From positions 1-10,045 of the forward strand of contig JAJYDZ010000033.1 in NCBI GenBank assembly GCA_021790415.1: a stretch of 10,045 nt of DNA, in the 5' to 3' direction. Position 1 is the first letter of the stretch. Every line of letters starts with the position of its first letter. The translations under genes and the position numbers were made by a program. Below the pieces are notes generated by a model. The model did no database searches, was not told where the DNA came from, and saw nothing but the letters and a program-made list of their open reading frames with translations. This DNA comes from Thermoplasmata archaeon (lineage in GTDB: Archaea > Thermoplasmatota > Thermoplasmata > Thermoplasmatales > Thermoplasmataceae). Below, piece by piece: positions 1-5,982 of the stretch.

Positions 1-519
1 GACAACCTCGTTTTCGCTGGAGGCATCCACTCTGACATCAATGTCTGCCATTCTTTTCATGGTCTCTGCGGTTATCATTCCAAATAATTTGCTGACCTTC
101 ACTCCCAGATGGTGCCTGACAATGATCATATGGTCAAGCCCCTGAGTCTTTTCCTCAAACATTCCCAGTCCTCCATAGTTGCACTGGAGGGCTATGAAAT
201 CGATAAATGACCTGACGCTGGGCTCATTATATTTGAAATGAGTAAATTCCTTCAGGGCCAGTGAAGAGACGTCCCTTGCAATTGCCTCAATCTCATCATC
301 ACTGATTGCTGAAACGAGTGCCTGATATGTATTCCTTGTGATAGTCACGAAGCCAAAACGTTCAGCGTATGTGTCAAATTCAGAATATCTGCGAAGTATT
401 GAGTTGACCAGGTTATTGAAAGTGAGATGTCTCGCCTCTGCCTCCCTATTTACTTTTTCCTCAAGCTCCTGATCCATCCTGATGGAGTGAATGACATTTT
501 TCTTTCTGCTCAGAGACAT
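1..519 (-). CDS. Ribbon-helix-helix (CopG/Arc-like) DNA-binding protein, 3' end cut by window edge
   Basis: The frame is open from an ATG at 519 to the window edge, giving 173 residues without a stop. The N-terminal 45 residues have ribbon-helix-helix character: a short basic arm, a beta strand (NVIHSIRMDQEL), a helix rich in Glu/Arg, then LTFNNLVNSILRRYSEF as the second helix. Residues 46-173 are a mixed alpha/beta extension I do not recognise, with a conserved-looking stretch GLGMFEEKTQGLDHMIIVRH. Such proteins usually bind operator DNA as dimers, and the extension may sense a ligand or mediate oligomers (inference). A TATA-like ATTTAAAGT (minus strand ACTTTAAAT) lies near 569-577, giving a leader of roughly 25-30 bases. 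No partner gene is visible upstream. The regulator class is fairly secure and the target unknown. Confidence 0.75.
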   Translation of the reverse strand, partial: MSLSRKKNVIHSIRMDQELEEKVNREAEARHLTFNNLVNSILRRYSEFDTYAERFGFVTITRNTYQALVSAISDDEIEAIARDVSSLALKEFTHFKYNEPSVRSFIDFIALQCNYGGLGMFEEKTQGLDHMIIVRHHLGVKVSKLFGMITAETMKRMADIDVRVDASSENEVV

Positions 520-1085
520 ACATATATTTCAAAACATAAGCCGTTATTAGTCTTTCGGTATTTGCCCCATTTAAAGTAATTGGACAAAAGGGAGTTTATT
601 GCATGAGGCTGGCGTTTTCAAAAATAGTTGTAGAATGGCCAGTGTCATAATTTTTGATTACAAAGTAAACTTTCCCTAATAATAGAAGAACAGCATGTGG
701 GTGAAATGGTCAGTGAATATCGGGGTGAGCCTCTTCAGGAGTATTCCGTTCCTTCCAATACACCCAGGGAAAAACTTATGAGAAGCAAGCTCTCCAGCCT
801 TTTCAAAGGATCAAGCATTTGGGTCATTCCTTTCAGCGTAAAGCATGGCGATAAGATTACAGCGATGGCCATGAATTGTAACTCTTATTCGACTTCCGTT
901 CTCTAAACCTTATGCAATCCCATGCAAGGTCTCGTTCGGAACCTGTGCCGTCTTAGTCCTTCCCGTTCCATGAGCATCAGGTGTGCTCCTGGTGTACAGG
1001 TATTCATCCATCACGGACGGCAAAGGGGATTCCGCACTCACGGGGAACGGTTCTCCGCAAAGGTCAAGTCCACGGAGGGCAATAG
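520..1085. other. Gene-poor debris region with no convincing intact gene
   Basis: About 570 bases separate the regulator from the integrase stub. The longest frame is plus 697-906, which would start at GTG (ATG at 706) and give about 69 residues. Its predicted protein (ending NCNSYSTSVL) matches nothing I recognise, and I see no clear ribosome site or TATA box at the usual spacing. The stretch 910-1080 is more G+C rich than its surroundings and has several short frames ending in stops just before the integrase homology. It is best read as decayed mobile-element DNA. I see no RNA gene or long repeat in it. Confidence 0.4.
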
Positions 1086-1238
1086 CCAGTGAGGCTAACC
1101 CTGAAACCTGAACTCATTCAGCAACTCCTGGGTCACAACAGCGTTGGAACCACAATGATTTACATTCAGCCAGATGCTGAAGACGCGTTTTCGGAGGTTA
1201 GAAAATACATGAAAAAACTGGATTTTAGGTTGCCCTAG
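1086..1238 (+). pseudogene. C-terminal remnant of a tyrosine recombinase/integrase
   Basis: Reading from just after an in-frame TAG (1083-1085) to a TAG at 1236-1238 gives about 50 residues containing LIQQLLGHNSVGTTMIYIQP. This is the end of the catalytic domain of phage/XerA-type tyrosine recombinases: the LLGH segment carries the conserved His, and the following TTxIY carries the nucleophilic Tyr (here MIYI). A charged tail follows (DAFSEVRKYMKKLDF). The upstream catalytic domain, including the Arg box and the first His-x-x-Arg motif, cannot be found in the same frame, so only the last piece survives. Its stop lies about 45 bases from the end of the decayed restriction gene on the other strand. 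It suggests past integration at this locus; the original element is unknown. Confidence 0.7.
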
Positions 1239-1276
1239 GGAAAGGGGCTAAAAGAAACGGTCGGGCACAACTTGGA

Positions 1277-1924
1277 CTACATGGTATGCTCCGGTCGAGT
1301 TTCGATATAATAACTGAAATGGTCTTTTTAAAAAACGCCAATATCATCAGCGAATAGGCAAAACATGATCCTAACAAGGAAAACTTCAAGTTTGTGACCG
1401 GTAAATCATGAATCCTTAAGGGCATCATGCAGTCTTCCCATCAAAATGGCTGCTTTAATGTTTACGGGGGGTCCATCTGCAATAACGTGCTTCTTGAATC
1501 CACCGATAAAGTCAAACAGATGAATATTTTTATATAATTCTTCTATGCTGAACTCAAATTGTTCACCTAGTTCTAAATTATGCAATTTAAAATTAGCAAA
1601 GTCTGAAACAAAGATGTATTTTGGTAGCTCTTCCTCAGATATTCCGGGAAAATAATCTAGTCCCTGTTCATAGGCTGATTCTAGGTCTTCTCCTCTAGAC
1701 TTATGTTCTACCAGCACTGTTTCTTTCCAAAAAAGATCGATGAATCCTTTTTTATCTCCTAATTTTCTGACAGGTGCCTCGAAGGATGCCCTCGTTTTCC
1801 GTGAAAGACCAAATATGTTGAAGAATTCATTCCAAAACGTTTGGCTTTCAGCTTTTTCGCTACTCTCGTTCTCCCATTCCTTAGAGAATTCAATGGCTCT
1901 CTTTTGAATTTCATTCCAACTCAT
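1277..1924 (-). pseudogene. Decayed MmeI-like type IIG restriction-modification enzyme, N-terminal part only
   Basis: The intact N-terminal piece starts at ATG 1924 (MSWNEIQKRA), although a GTG at 1939 is in frame. It carries the MmeI-type N-terminal nuclease domain, with a PD-(D/E)xK signature at D63 of GFIDLF and E73-x-K75 of VEHKSRG, then SAYEQGLDYFPG and a start of the helical linker (NIKAAILMGRLHDALKDS). A TGA at 1406-1408 interrupts it, but the same frame continues with FTGHKLEVFLVRIMFCLFAD, then a TAA at 1328-1330, then KDHFSYYIETR, ending at TAG 1277-1279. Relatives of the family read Gly at the first stop and Glu at the second, so both look like single-base nonsense changes. Family members are about 900 residues or more; the methyltransferase (NPPY) and target-recognition parts are absent. 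The product can therefore neither cut in a sequence-specific way nor methylate. Confidence 0.92.
1286..1303. repeat. Imperfect copy of the tRNA-Glu 3' end (possible old attachment site)
   Basis: ATGCTCCGG at 1286-1294 is identical to 9640-9648, the 3' end of the tRNA-Glu gene plus one flanking base, in the same orientation. The similarity continues loosely through the next nine or so bases (tcgagtttcga against ccgggatttgga). It sits where the restriction gene loses recognisable homology (after IETR) and about 48 bases beyond the integrase stub. Nine exact bases can occur by chance, so this is only a candidate. Confidence 0.3.
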
Positions 1925-1940
1925 AAGCAATTTAACCACT

Positions 1941-1953
1941 TTTTAATATAATT
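1941..1953 (-). promoter_or_regulatory. TATA-like promoter of the MmeI-like pseudogene
   Basis: The minus strand reads TTATATTAAAAAG here, centred about 23 bases before the ATG at 1924. That spacing suits an archaeal TATA box driving a leaderless or very short-leader transcript, and it supports ATG 1924 over GTG 1939 as the original start. Assigned by eye only. Confidence 0.45.
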
Positions 1954-2182
1954 AATGTCCTTTTTTTAATCGGTGTATAAGACAGACAATATGTTCTTTT
2001 TTCTCTCGATCCTGTTTATTCTTCACCAGAAGTAGCAAAAACCCCCCTATAATTAAACTTTACAATAGAATCTTCGCGATACTTTTATTCGTGATCGATA
2101 TTCACAATTCAATACTACTTAAGAAACCATTTTCCGCAAATGAAATATTTGTCAAGGCAAATAGTAAAGTTGATTAGCAGTT

Positions 2183-2743
2183 ATGATAAATCACTTTGTG
2201 ATAAGAAAGAGACATTCAAATGAGAAGATAGATGAAGACTTTGGATTATTCAACACTACCAAAGAAGATTATGGAATTGATTTTGGGAAACATATAATGG
2301 ACCAATATAGGTTATTTGTGGAGTTGATGGATAGAGTAACTCAGAGGCGGCTTAACACCAACACCTTTTTTCTAACTGCAAATACAGCATTAATTGCAGC
2401 ACTTTCCGGGTTGTCAACCAGAGGTATCTTAAGTGAACAGAATTACATTATAATATATGGTCTGGCCGCTCTGGCAGGAGTACTTCTTTGCGTTGAGTGG
2501 CGTGGAATAATTGAGTCATATACCCAGTTGAATCAAGGAAAATTTGCCATTATACTCCAGATAGAAAGATTGCTACCTCTATCTATGTTTAAAGCAGAAT
2601 GGCAAGCACTTGGTGACGGAAAGAATAAGAAGTTGTACAGGCCCATAACAAAAACGGAGAGGTGGATACCTATAATATTTATGTTTCTTTACATAGCACT
2701 TCCTGTATCATCAGCCCTCATACTTAACGGTCTAATTCCCTAG
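2183..2743 (+). CDS. Multi-span membrane protein resembling the RipA octameric membrane protein family
   Basis: The product has 186 residues. A soluble, charged N-terminus (1-55) contains DQYRLFVELMDRVTQRR, followed by hydrophobic segments at about 60-78, 88-105 and 161-184. Between the last two is a cytosolic-type loop with the pattern W-x-x-I-I-x-S-Y-x-Q-L-N-x-G-K and IERLLPLSMFKAEWQALG. This arrangement (RR-x-x-x-N-x-F-F-L before TM1, SY-QLN-GKF after TM2) is what I associate with the RipA-family octameric membrane proteins; the family name is from memory. No enzymatic motif is seen. Its 3' end overlaps that of the TIR-like gene by 20 bases in convergent orientation. Such proteins often sit beside TIR-type genes, so a membrane effector or scaffold role in defence is plausible but inferred. 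The ATG at 2183 is the first start in the frame; a weak TATA-like AAATATTT lies near 2143-2150. Confidence 0.65.
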   Translation: MINHFVIRKRHSNEKIDEDFGLFNTTKEDYGIDFGKHIMDQYRLFVELMDRVTQRRLNTNTFFLTANTALIAALSGLSTRGILSEQNYIIIYGLAALAGVLLCVEWRGIIESYTQLNQGKFAIILQIERLLPLSMFKAEWQALGDGKNKKLYRPITKTERWIPIIFMFLYIALPVSSALILNGLIP

Positions 2744-3260
2744 ATATTTCACTTGGATTCCAATTGATTATGCGAGCATTGTGTTCCTTAAGTGGCTCAG
2801 GTATAGGGTCGTTCATTCCTGGTCTCATTTTAACACCAATGACTTTATGACCTTGCCGATACGACTCTTCTATTTCCCAATTGACAGCGGCACGATCTGC
2901 TGTATTTTCACCTATCATCACGATTGTGACTGAAGTTTGATTGATTCTCTCTCTGCAATTTGTTTTCCATTTTTCATCGAAGGGTTCCTTTATAGAATAA
3001 TCTCTGAAGTTCAATTCACCATCACGCGCTTTAGCCTGGGCCCTTAATTCATTTACCGCCTCTTCATCTTTGCTATGAAAACTAATAAAAACGTTTCTCT
3101 TGGGCTTTGGTGGTATTTTAGCTTCTATTGCTTCTTGCGTCGGGGTCTTAAAGAGTGTTTCTTCAGATTTAGTGTCTGGATTAAGCACCGCTCTTCTGAA
3201 TATTTCTTCAGCTTCGTTCTCAGATCTGCTGTTACTACGAATTGGTGTACTCCCCCCCAT
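2724..3260 (-). CDS. TIR-like domain protein (MTH538/DUF1863, ThsB-like) with a disordered N-terminal tail
   Basis: The product has 178 residues. Residues 1-55 are polar and Pro-rich and probably disordered, starting MGGSTPIRSNSRSENE. The TIR-like fold follows: strand VFISFHSKDE at 57-66, FRDYSIKEPFDEKW at about 85-98, then TSVTIVMIGENTADRAAVNW at 109-128 leading into EIEESYRQG and HKVIGVKM. The pattern T-x-x-R-x-x-V-x-W-E-I-E is typical of the MTH538 family, which includes the Thoeris sensor ThsB; E129 or E131 would be the candidate catalytic glutamate of an NAD-consuming enzyme (inference). It lies 62 bases after queC on the same strand and could be co-transcribed, though a TATA-like CTATTAATATG near 3303-3313 could give it a separate promoter. 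It overlaps the membrane-protein gene tail to tail. A seven-G run begins at the last base of the start codon. The domain call is firm; the enzymatic product is unknown. Confidence 0.85.
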   Translation of the reverse strand: MGGSTPIRSNSRSENEAEEIFRRAVLNPDTKSEETLFKTPTQEAIEAKIPPKPKRNVFISFHSKDEEAVNELRAQAKARDGELNFRDYSIKEPFDEKWKTNCRERINQTSVTIVMIGENTADRAAVNWEIEESYRQGHKVIGVKMRPGMNDPIPEPLKEHNARIINWNPSEISRELDR

Positions 3261-3322
3261 TACATCTCAACCCATTATTAGTCGAATTATCTTGTTGATA
3301 CACATATTAATAGTGCCCTCAA

Positions 3323-3934
3323 TCACGATTCCATCTCATCTCTCAGCATTTCTTCTGCAACAATCCTTTCTTTGCAAGATATGCAAACCCCGCAAGGAGG
3401 ATCAGTTCCTGCATGGCAATAATAAGTCATTTCTATCGGTAGTTCATGTTTCTTTGCGAGTTTTATTATATCTCTTTTGTCTAATTCAATAAATGGTGCG
3501 AGAATTTGAATCTCTCTCCCTAATGCCACAGATATTGAGTCTTTAGCTCTTTTTAAGAATTCCAAACCTTGATCTGGAAAGATCGGATTTGAAAGGAGGC
3601 CAATTGAAATTGTGTCTATGTCAAGATTGTATGCATAAGCAGCCCCAAATGTCAGAAAGAGAAGATTCCTAGTAGGTAGAAATGCATTCTTAACCATATC
3701 CAAATTATCATTTAACAAACTACTATGAATGACTTCTAATCCAAAAATATCGATTTTATGCGGTTTGTTTGAATCAATTACATCAGCAATTCTCTGGCAA
3801 GAGTTCCACTCTTTTTCTTCTGCTCTATGGCCATAATTAATGTGTAGTGGATAAATTTCATAACCATACTTTTTCAGTAAAAGCATCATTGATGAGGAAT
3901 CAAGTCCCCCCGATACTAAACATACAACCTTCAA
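3323..3934 (-). CDS. queC: QueC-type 7-cyano-7-deazaguanine (preQ0) synthase
   Basis: QueC converts 7-carboxy-7-deazaguanine to preQ0 with ATP and ammonia. This 203-residue protein has the PP-loop ATP site SGGLDSS at 8-14, the nucleobase-site segment at 85-95 (FLPTRNLLFLT), and four Cys for zinc at C173, C181, C184 and C187 (CHAGTDPPCGVCISCKER). The usual VPGRN motif is changed to LPTRN, as in some QueC paralogues of defence systems, so a role outside tRNA modification is possible. The start is TTG at 3934, overlapping the glycosylase stop as TTGA, with a strong GGGAGGG ribosome site just before; this means translational coupling. The host presumably has another QueC for archaeosine, so this one looks dedicated to its cluster (inference). 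QueD and QueE are not in the window and would be supplied elsewhere. Confidence 0.92.
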   Translation of the reverse strand: MKVVCLVSGGLDSSSMMLLLKKYGYEIYPLHINYGHRAEEKEWNSCQRIADVIDSNKPHKIDIFGLEVIHSSLLNDNLDMVKNAFLPTRNLLFLTFGAAYAYNLDIDTISIGLLSNPIFPDQGLEFLKRAKDSISVALGREIQILAPFIELDKRDIIKLAKKHELPIEMTYYCHAGTDPPCGVCISCKERIVAEEMLRDEMES

Positions 3935-4641
3935 TACGTTCCCTCCCTAGCATAATGCCATAGCAAGCTATCAAGCAACCTAGGTGAAATTCCAATCTTA
4001 TCGGATAAATCGAGAAATTTCCTTTCAACATTAAGATATGCTTTTTGAGAAAGAATTCTTTTTTGGTTGTGCGAGTAGAAATCTGGGAACAAAAATCTCA
4101 TTACATGACTATCCAATACGGCCAATCGATCAGAGAAACCAATATTTTTCAAAAACATTGAGGCCTCTTTCATTCCAATTCCTGGTAGAAATCTTACAAT
4201 TTCGGCTCTGAGTTCATCGATTTCATCGAATTCGGCCAAGAGGATATGAAGTCCGCCATATCTATCTCTAATCACCAACCCTGACTTATACAGATGTTTT
4301 GCCCGCAAACTGGGATATCTATACACCCTAAACTCATCGTTTCTTTTTTTTGGTAGATAAATAGACCTCCTCAATTCTTTGAGAATTCTATCTGGGGTAA
4401 TTTCTGTAAAGGAATTGTAGTCTATAAGTTCTCGATTGATTAATTGCAATAGTGCTGAATAGGCAGTTTCGAAATTTATATTACTAGATAATATGCAGAG
4501 AACGATTTCTTCCCATAATCTATTGTCACACATTCGTAACCAATACTTATAAGGTGTGTTAAGCCTCAATGAATTTGGGAATTGGCCTAATAGCAGTCTA
4601 ATCCTAACCTCAATATCTCCTGAATCTGCAATATTCTGCAT
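3931..4641 (-). CDS. OGG-like HhH-GPD DNA glycosylase/lyase
   Basis: The product has 236 residues. The N-terminal 145 residues are all-helical. The helix-hairpin-helix follows at about 151-168 (FLPGIGMKEASMFLKNIG), then a strand and catalytic loop (SDRLAVLDSHVMRFL). The candidate catalytic pair is K158, a Schiff-base lysine as in bifunctional OGG enzymes, and D177. Their 19-residue spacing equals K249/D268 of human OGG1. The C-terminus ends LLDSLLWHYAREGTY, recalling the Ogg2 branch of archaea. Such enzymes remove oxidised guanine from DNA and nick the strand. Here the gene is coupled by a 4-base overlap to queC and faces a DpdA-like gene, so its substrate may be a 7-deazaguanine or guanine intermediate rather than routine 8-oxoG (inference). 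A TATA-like box near 4666-4680 lies about 30 bases before the ATG. Confidence 0.87.
   Translation of the reverse strand: MQNIADSGDIEVRIRLLLGQFPNSLRLNTPYKYWLRMCDNRLWEEIVLCILSSNINFETAYSALLQLINRELIDYNSFTEITPDRILKELRRSIYLPKKRNDEFRVYRYPSLRAKHLYKSGLVIRDRYGGLHILLAEFDEIDELRAEIVRFLPGIGMKEASMFLKNIGFSDRLAVLDSHVMRFLFPDFYSHNQKRILSQKAYLNVERKFLDLSDKIGISPRLLDSLLWHYAREGTY
3941..3948 (-). promoter_or_regulatory. Ribosome binding site fixing the TTG start of queC
   Basis: The minus strand reads AGGGAGGG ending six bases before the TTG at 3934, inside the last codons of the glycosylase gene. It is complementary to the archaeal 16S 3' end (CCUCC) and supports the rare start codon and coupled translation. Confidence 0.7.
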
Positions 4642-4751
4642 TTATAAGTTCAACCACCATTGTGTACATAAAATTTTACATCGCTCATATAAAATTATAA
4701 GGAAGAAATGCATTTAAAAACGATTAAAGAAATCAAACGTAGGCATATTCT
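4642..4751. promoter_or_regulatory. Divergent promoter region between the glycosylase-queC unit and the MazG-like gene
   Basis: This 110-base A+T-rich gap has a minus-strand TATA-like TAAAATTTTATG at 4667-4678, about 31 bases before the glycosylase ATG. It also has a plus-strand TTTAAAAAC at about 4713-4721, roughly 36 bases before the ATG at 4752. A further CATATAAAATTATAAGG lies between them and could serve either direction. No clear inverted repeat for a repressor was seen. Confidence 0.45.
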
Positions 4752-4958
4752 ATGGAACCAAAGATGAAGGAATATTTGGAAAAATTCTTTAAGCTCTGCT
4801 ACGCCAGACTGGATACTGGTAACGAGTTATATGGAGATAGATACAAAAGGTTAGATTTATTCGAGCAAATTGAGGAGGAGCTTGCAGATGTGGCCAACTA
4901 TGCATTAATGCAATATATAAAAATTTTAGAACTTAAGGAAAAAGTTTCAAGACTATAA
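4752..4958 (+). CDS. Small MazG-like (all-alpha NTP pyrophosphatase-like) protein
   Basis: This is a 68-residue, all-helical protein. The central segment LYGDRYKRLDLFEQIEEELA followed by DVANYALMQYIKI has the E-E-E-L-x-D-x-x-N-Y pattern of the metal-binding helix in MazG/all-alpha NTP pyrophosphatases. Similar tiny proteins are common in phages and mobile elements; full MazG domains are nearer 100 residues, so this may be a minimal or oligomer-dependent form, or may have lost activity. It is the only plus-strand gene in the deazaguanine cluster and ends two bases before the stop of the DpdA-like gene (convergent). If active it would hydrolyse a nucleoside triphosphate, possibly adjusting the pool that the cluster uses (speculation). 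Confidence 0.6.
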   Translation: MEPKMKEYLEKFFKLCYARLDTGNELYGDRYKRLDLFEQIEEELADVANYALMQYIKILELKEKVSRL

Positions 4959-4960
4959 GA

Positions 4961-5968
4961 TTAGATAATTGATTCTTCTAACTGCCTGAATAAAGGAGTT
5001 CCGAGGTACACTTGCACGTAGTCTTTTAACGTACATTCTTTAATCATGTACTGCAGTTTTTCAACATGCTGCTGGTAAAATAATAAATTGTGAAGTAGTG
5101 CCCGATTGATATAAGATTTTTCTTCCATTGAGCAAGCCTCACAGTGGCATCCGATAAGGTCCAATTGTGAAAAGTCAAAAATCTTATTCTCATTCTTTTC
5201 AAAGATGTTGCTAGTCCAATCTATACTATCAAAGGTATCAGCACCGCAATAAGCATATAATGCCATTGAAATCGGGTTTCCACATCCAAGGATATGCAAT
5301 AGAAATTTTTCGCTCCTTTCTCTGAGCTTGTGTGTTATTTGCATTATGTTTCTTCCTCTTTCTAACACTGAAGCTCCGCATTCTCGCTCAGGAATTGCAA
5401 TTATTCTGCTTTGTTCATTTCCCAGTGAAGATGCGTATTTTGAAACGATGCCTATAAGCTCTTCTGGTGTTCTGCCATGAAGTATCTCTAGGGGTACGCC
5501 GTTTGTTATCACATCGCGTGATTCCCTAATTCTCGTTATCAACTCAGAATATAGATCAAGCTCTCTAGGTAGAATATTAGGGGAAAAATCAAATGTAGCA
5601 TAAAAATCAGCATCTACTTTTTCCAAAGTATCTCTATATTCCTTAAATGTCCAGGTTTTATCACTCTTCCAATAACTCTCGAAAACACCGGAATCCATCA
5701 TCACAAAATTTCCAGTTCGAGAATATTGGCTTACTTCACCGACCGACTTATTTTCATGCAAGCGTTCATCCTTATTTATATCATATGAAGAGAGTAACAT
5801 TTTACCATATTTCTTTTCAATAATGAAATCAAACAACTCTTTAACATCAAAGGGTTGGAGACTTGATATAGCTGGAAAATATGCTGGAGTTACCAACTCT
5901 TTATCGCCGATCCTTACAACAGCCATTCGTGACAGGTTGCTACTTTTGTATTTAATATCCACTTCCAT
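4961..5968 (-). CDS. dpdA: DpdA-like TGT-superfamily base-exchange enzyme (7-deazaguanine insertion, probably into DNA)
   Basis: TGT-fold enzymes exchange guanine for a 7-deazaguanine; the DpdA branch acts on DNA with preQ0. This 335-residue protein keeps the core signatures: D92-S-G at 92-94 (MMDSGVFESYW, base recognition), LGCGNPISMALYAYCGADTF ending just before D247 (equivalent to the nucleophile of MFDC in bacterial TGT), and the zinc set C274-x-C276-x-x-C279 with H293 (CHCEACS...LLHNLLFY). It differs from tRNA enzymes: DSGVF replaces DSGG(F/Y)Q, the GLAVGE loop reads ERECGAS, and there is no C-terminal PUA domain as in archaeal TgtA. The gene starts 14 bases after the queF-like stop, on the same strand, with GATGATAAGGA before the ATG, so the two form one unit. 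The gene name rests on motifs and context. Type IV CBASS TGT proteins are the alternative relatives. Confidence 0.85.
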   Translation of the reverse strand: MEVDIKYKSSNLSRMAVVRIGDKELVTPAYFPAISSLQPFDVKELFDFIIEKKYGKMLLSSYDINKDERLHENKSVGEVSQYSRTGNFVMMDSGVFESYWKSDKTWTFKEYRDTLEKVDADFYATFDFSPNILPRELDLYSELITRIRESRDVITNGVPLEILHGRTPEELIGIVSKYASSLGNEQSRIIAIPERECGASVLERGRNIMQITHKLRERSEKFLLHILGCGNPISMALYAYCGADTFDSIDWTSNIFEKNENKIFDFSQLDLIGCHCEACSMEEKSYINRALLHNLLFYQQHVEKLQYMIKECTLKDYVQVYLGTPLFRQLEESII

Positions 5969-5982
5969 TCCTTATCATCTCG

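Noticed and set aside
697..906. Plus-strand ORF of about 69 codons as a real gene
   Set aside because: No homology recognised, no clear promoter or ribosome site, and it sits in decayed DNA; described in the gene-poor region entry instead.
1225..1428. Minus-strand 67-codon ORF over the end of the restriction pseudogene
   Set aside because: It is out of frame with the MmeI homology, which is visible in another frame here; its product is not protein-like beyond chance.
3075..3492. Two plus-strand ORFs (3075-3281 and 3100-3492)
   Set aside because: They are antisense shadows of the TIR-like and queC genes, whose motifs are clear on the minus strand.
4961..5968. Host TgtA, the tRNA archaeosine transglycosylase
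   Set aside because: No PUA domain, much shorter than archaeal TgtA, and recognition loops differ; context is accessory.
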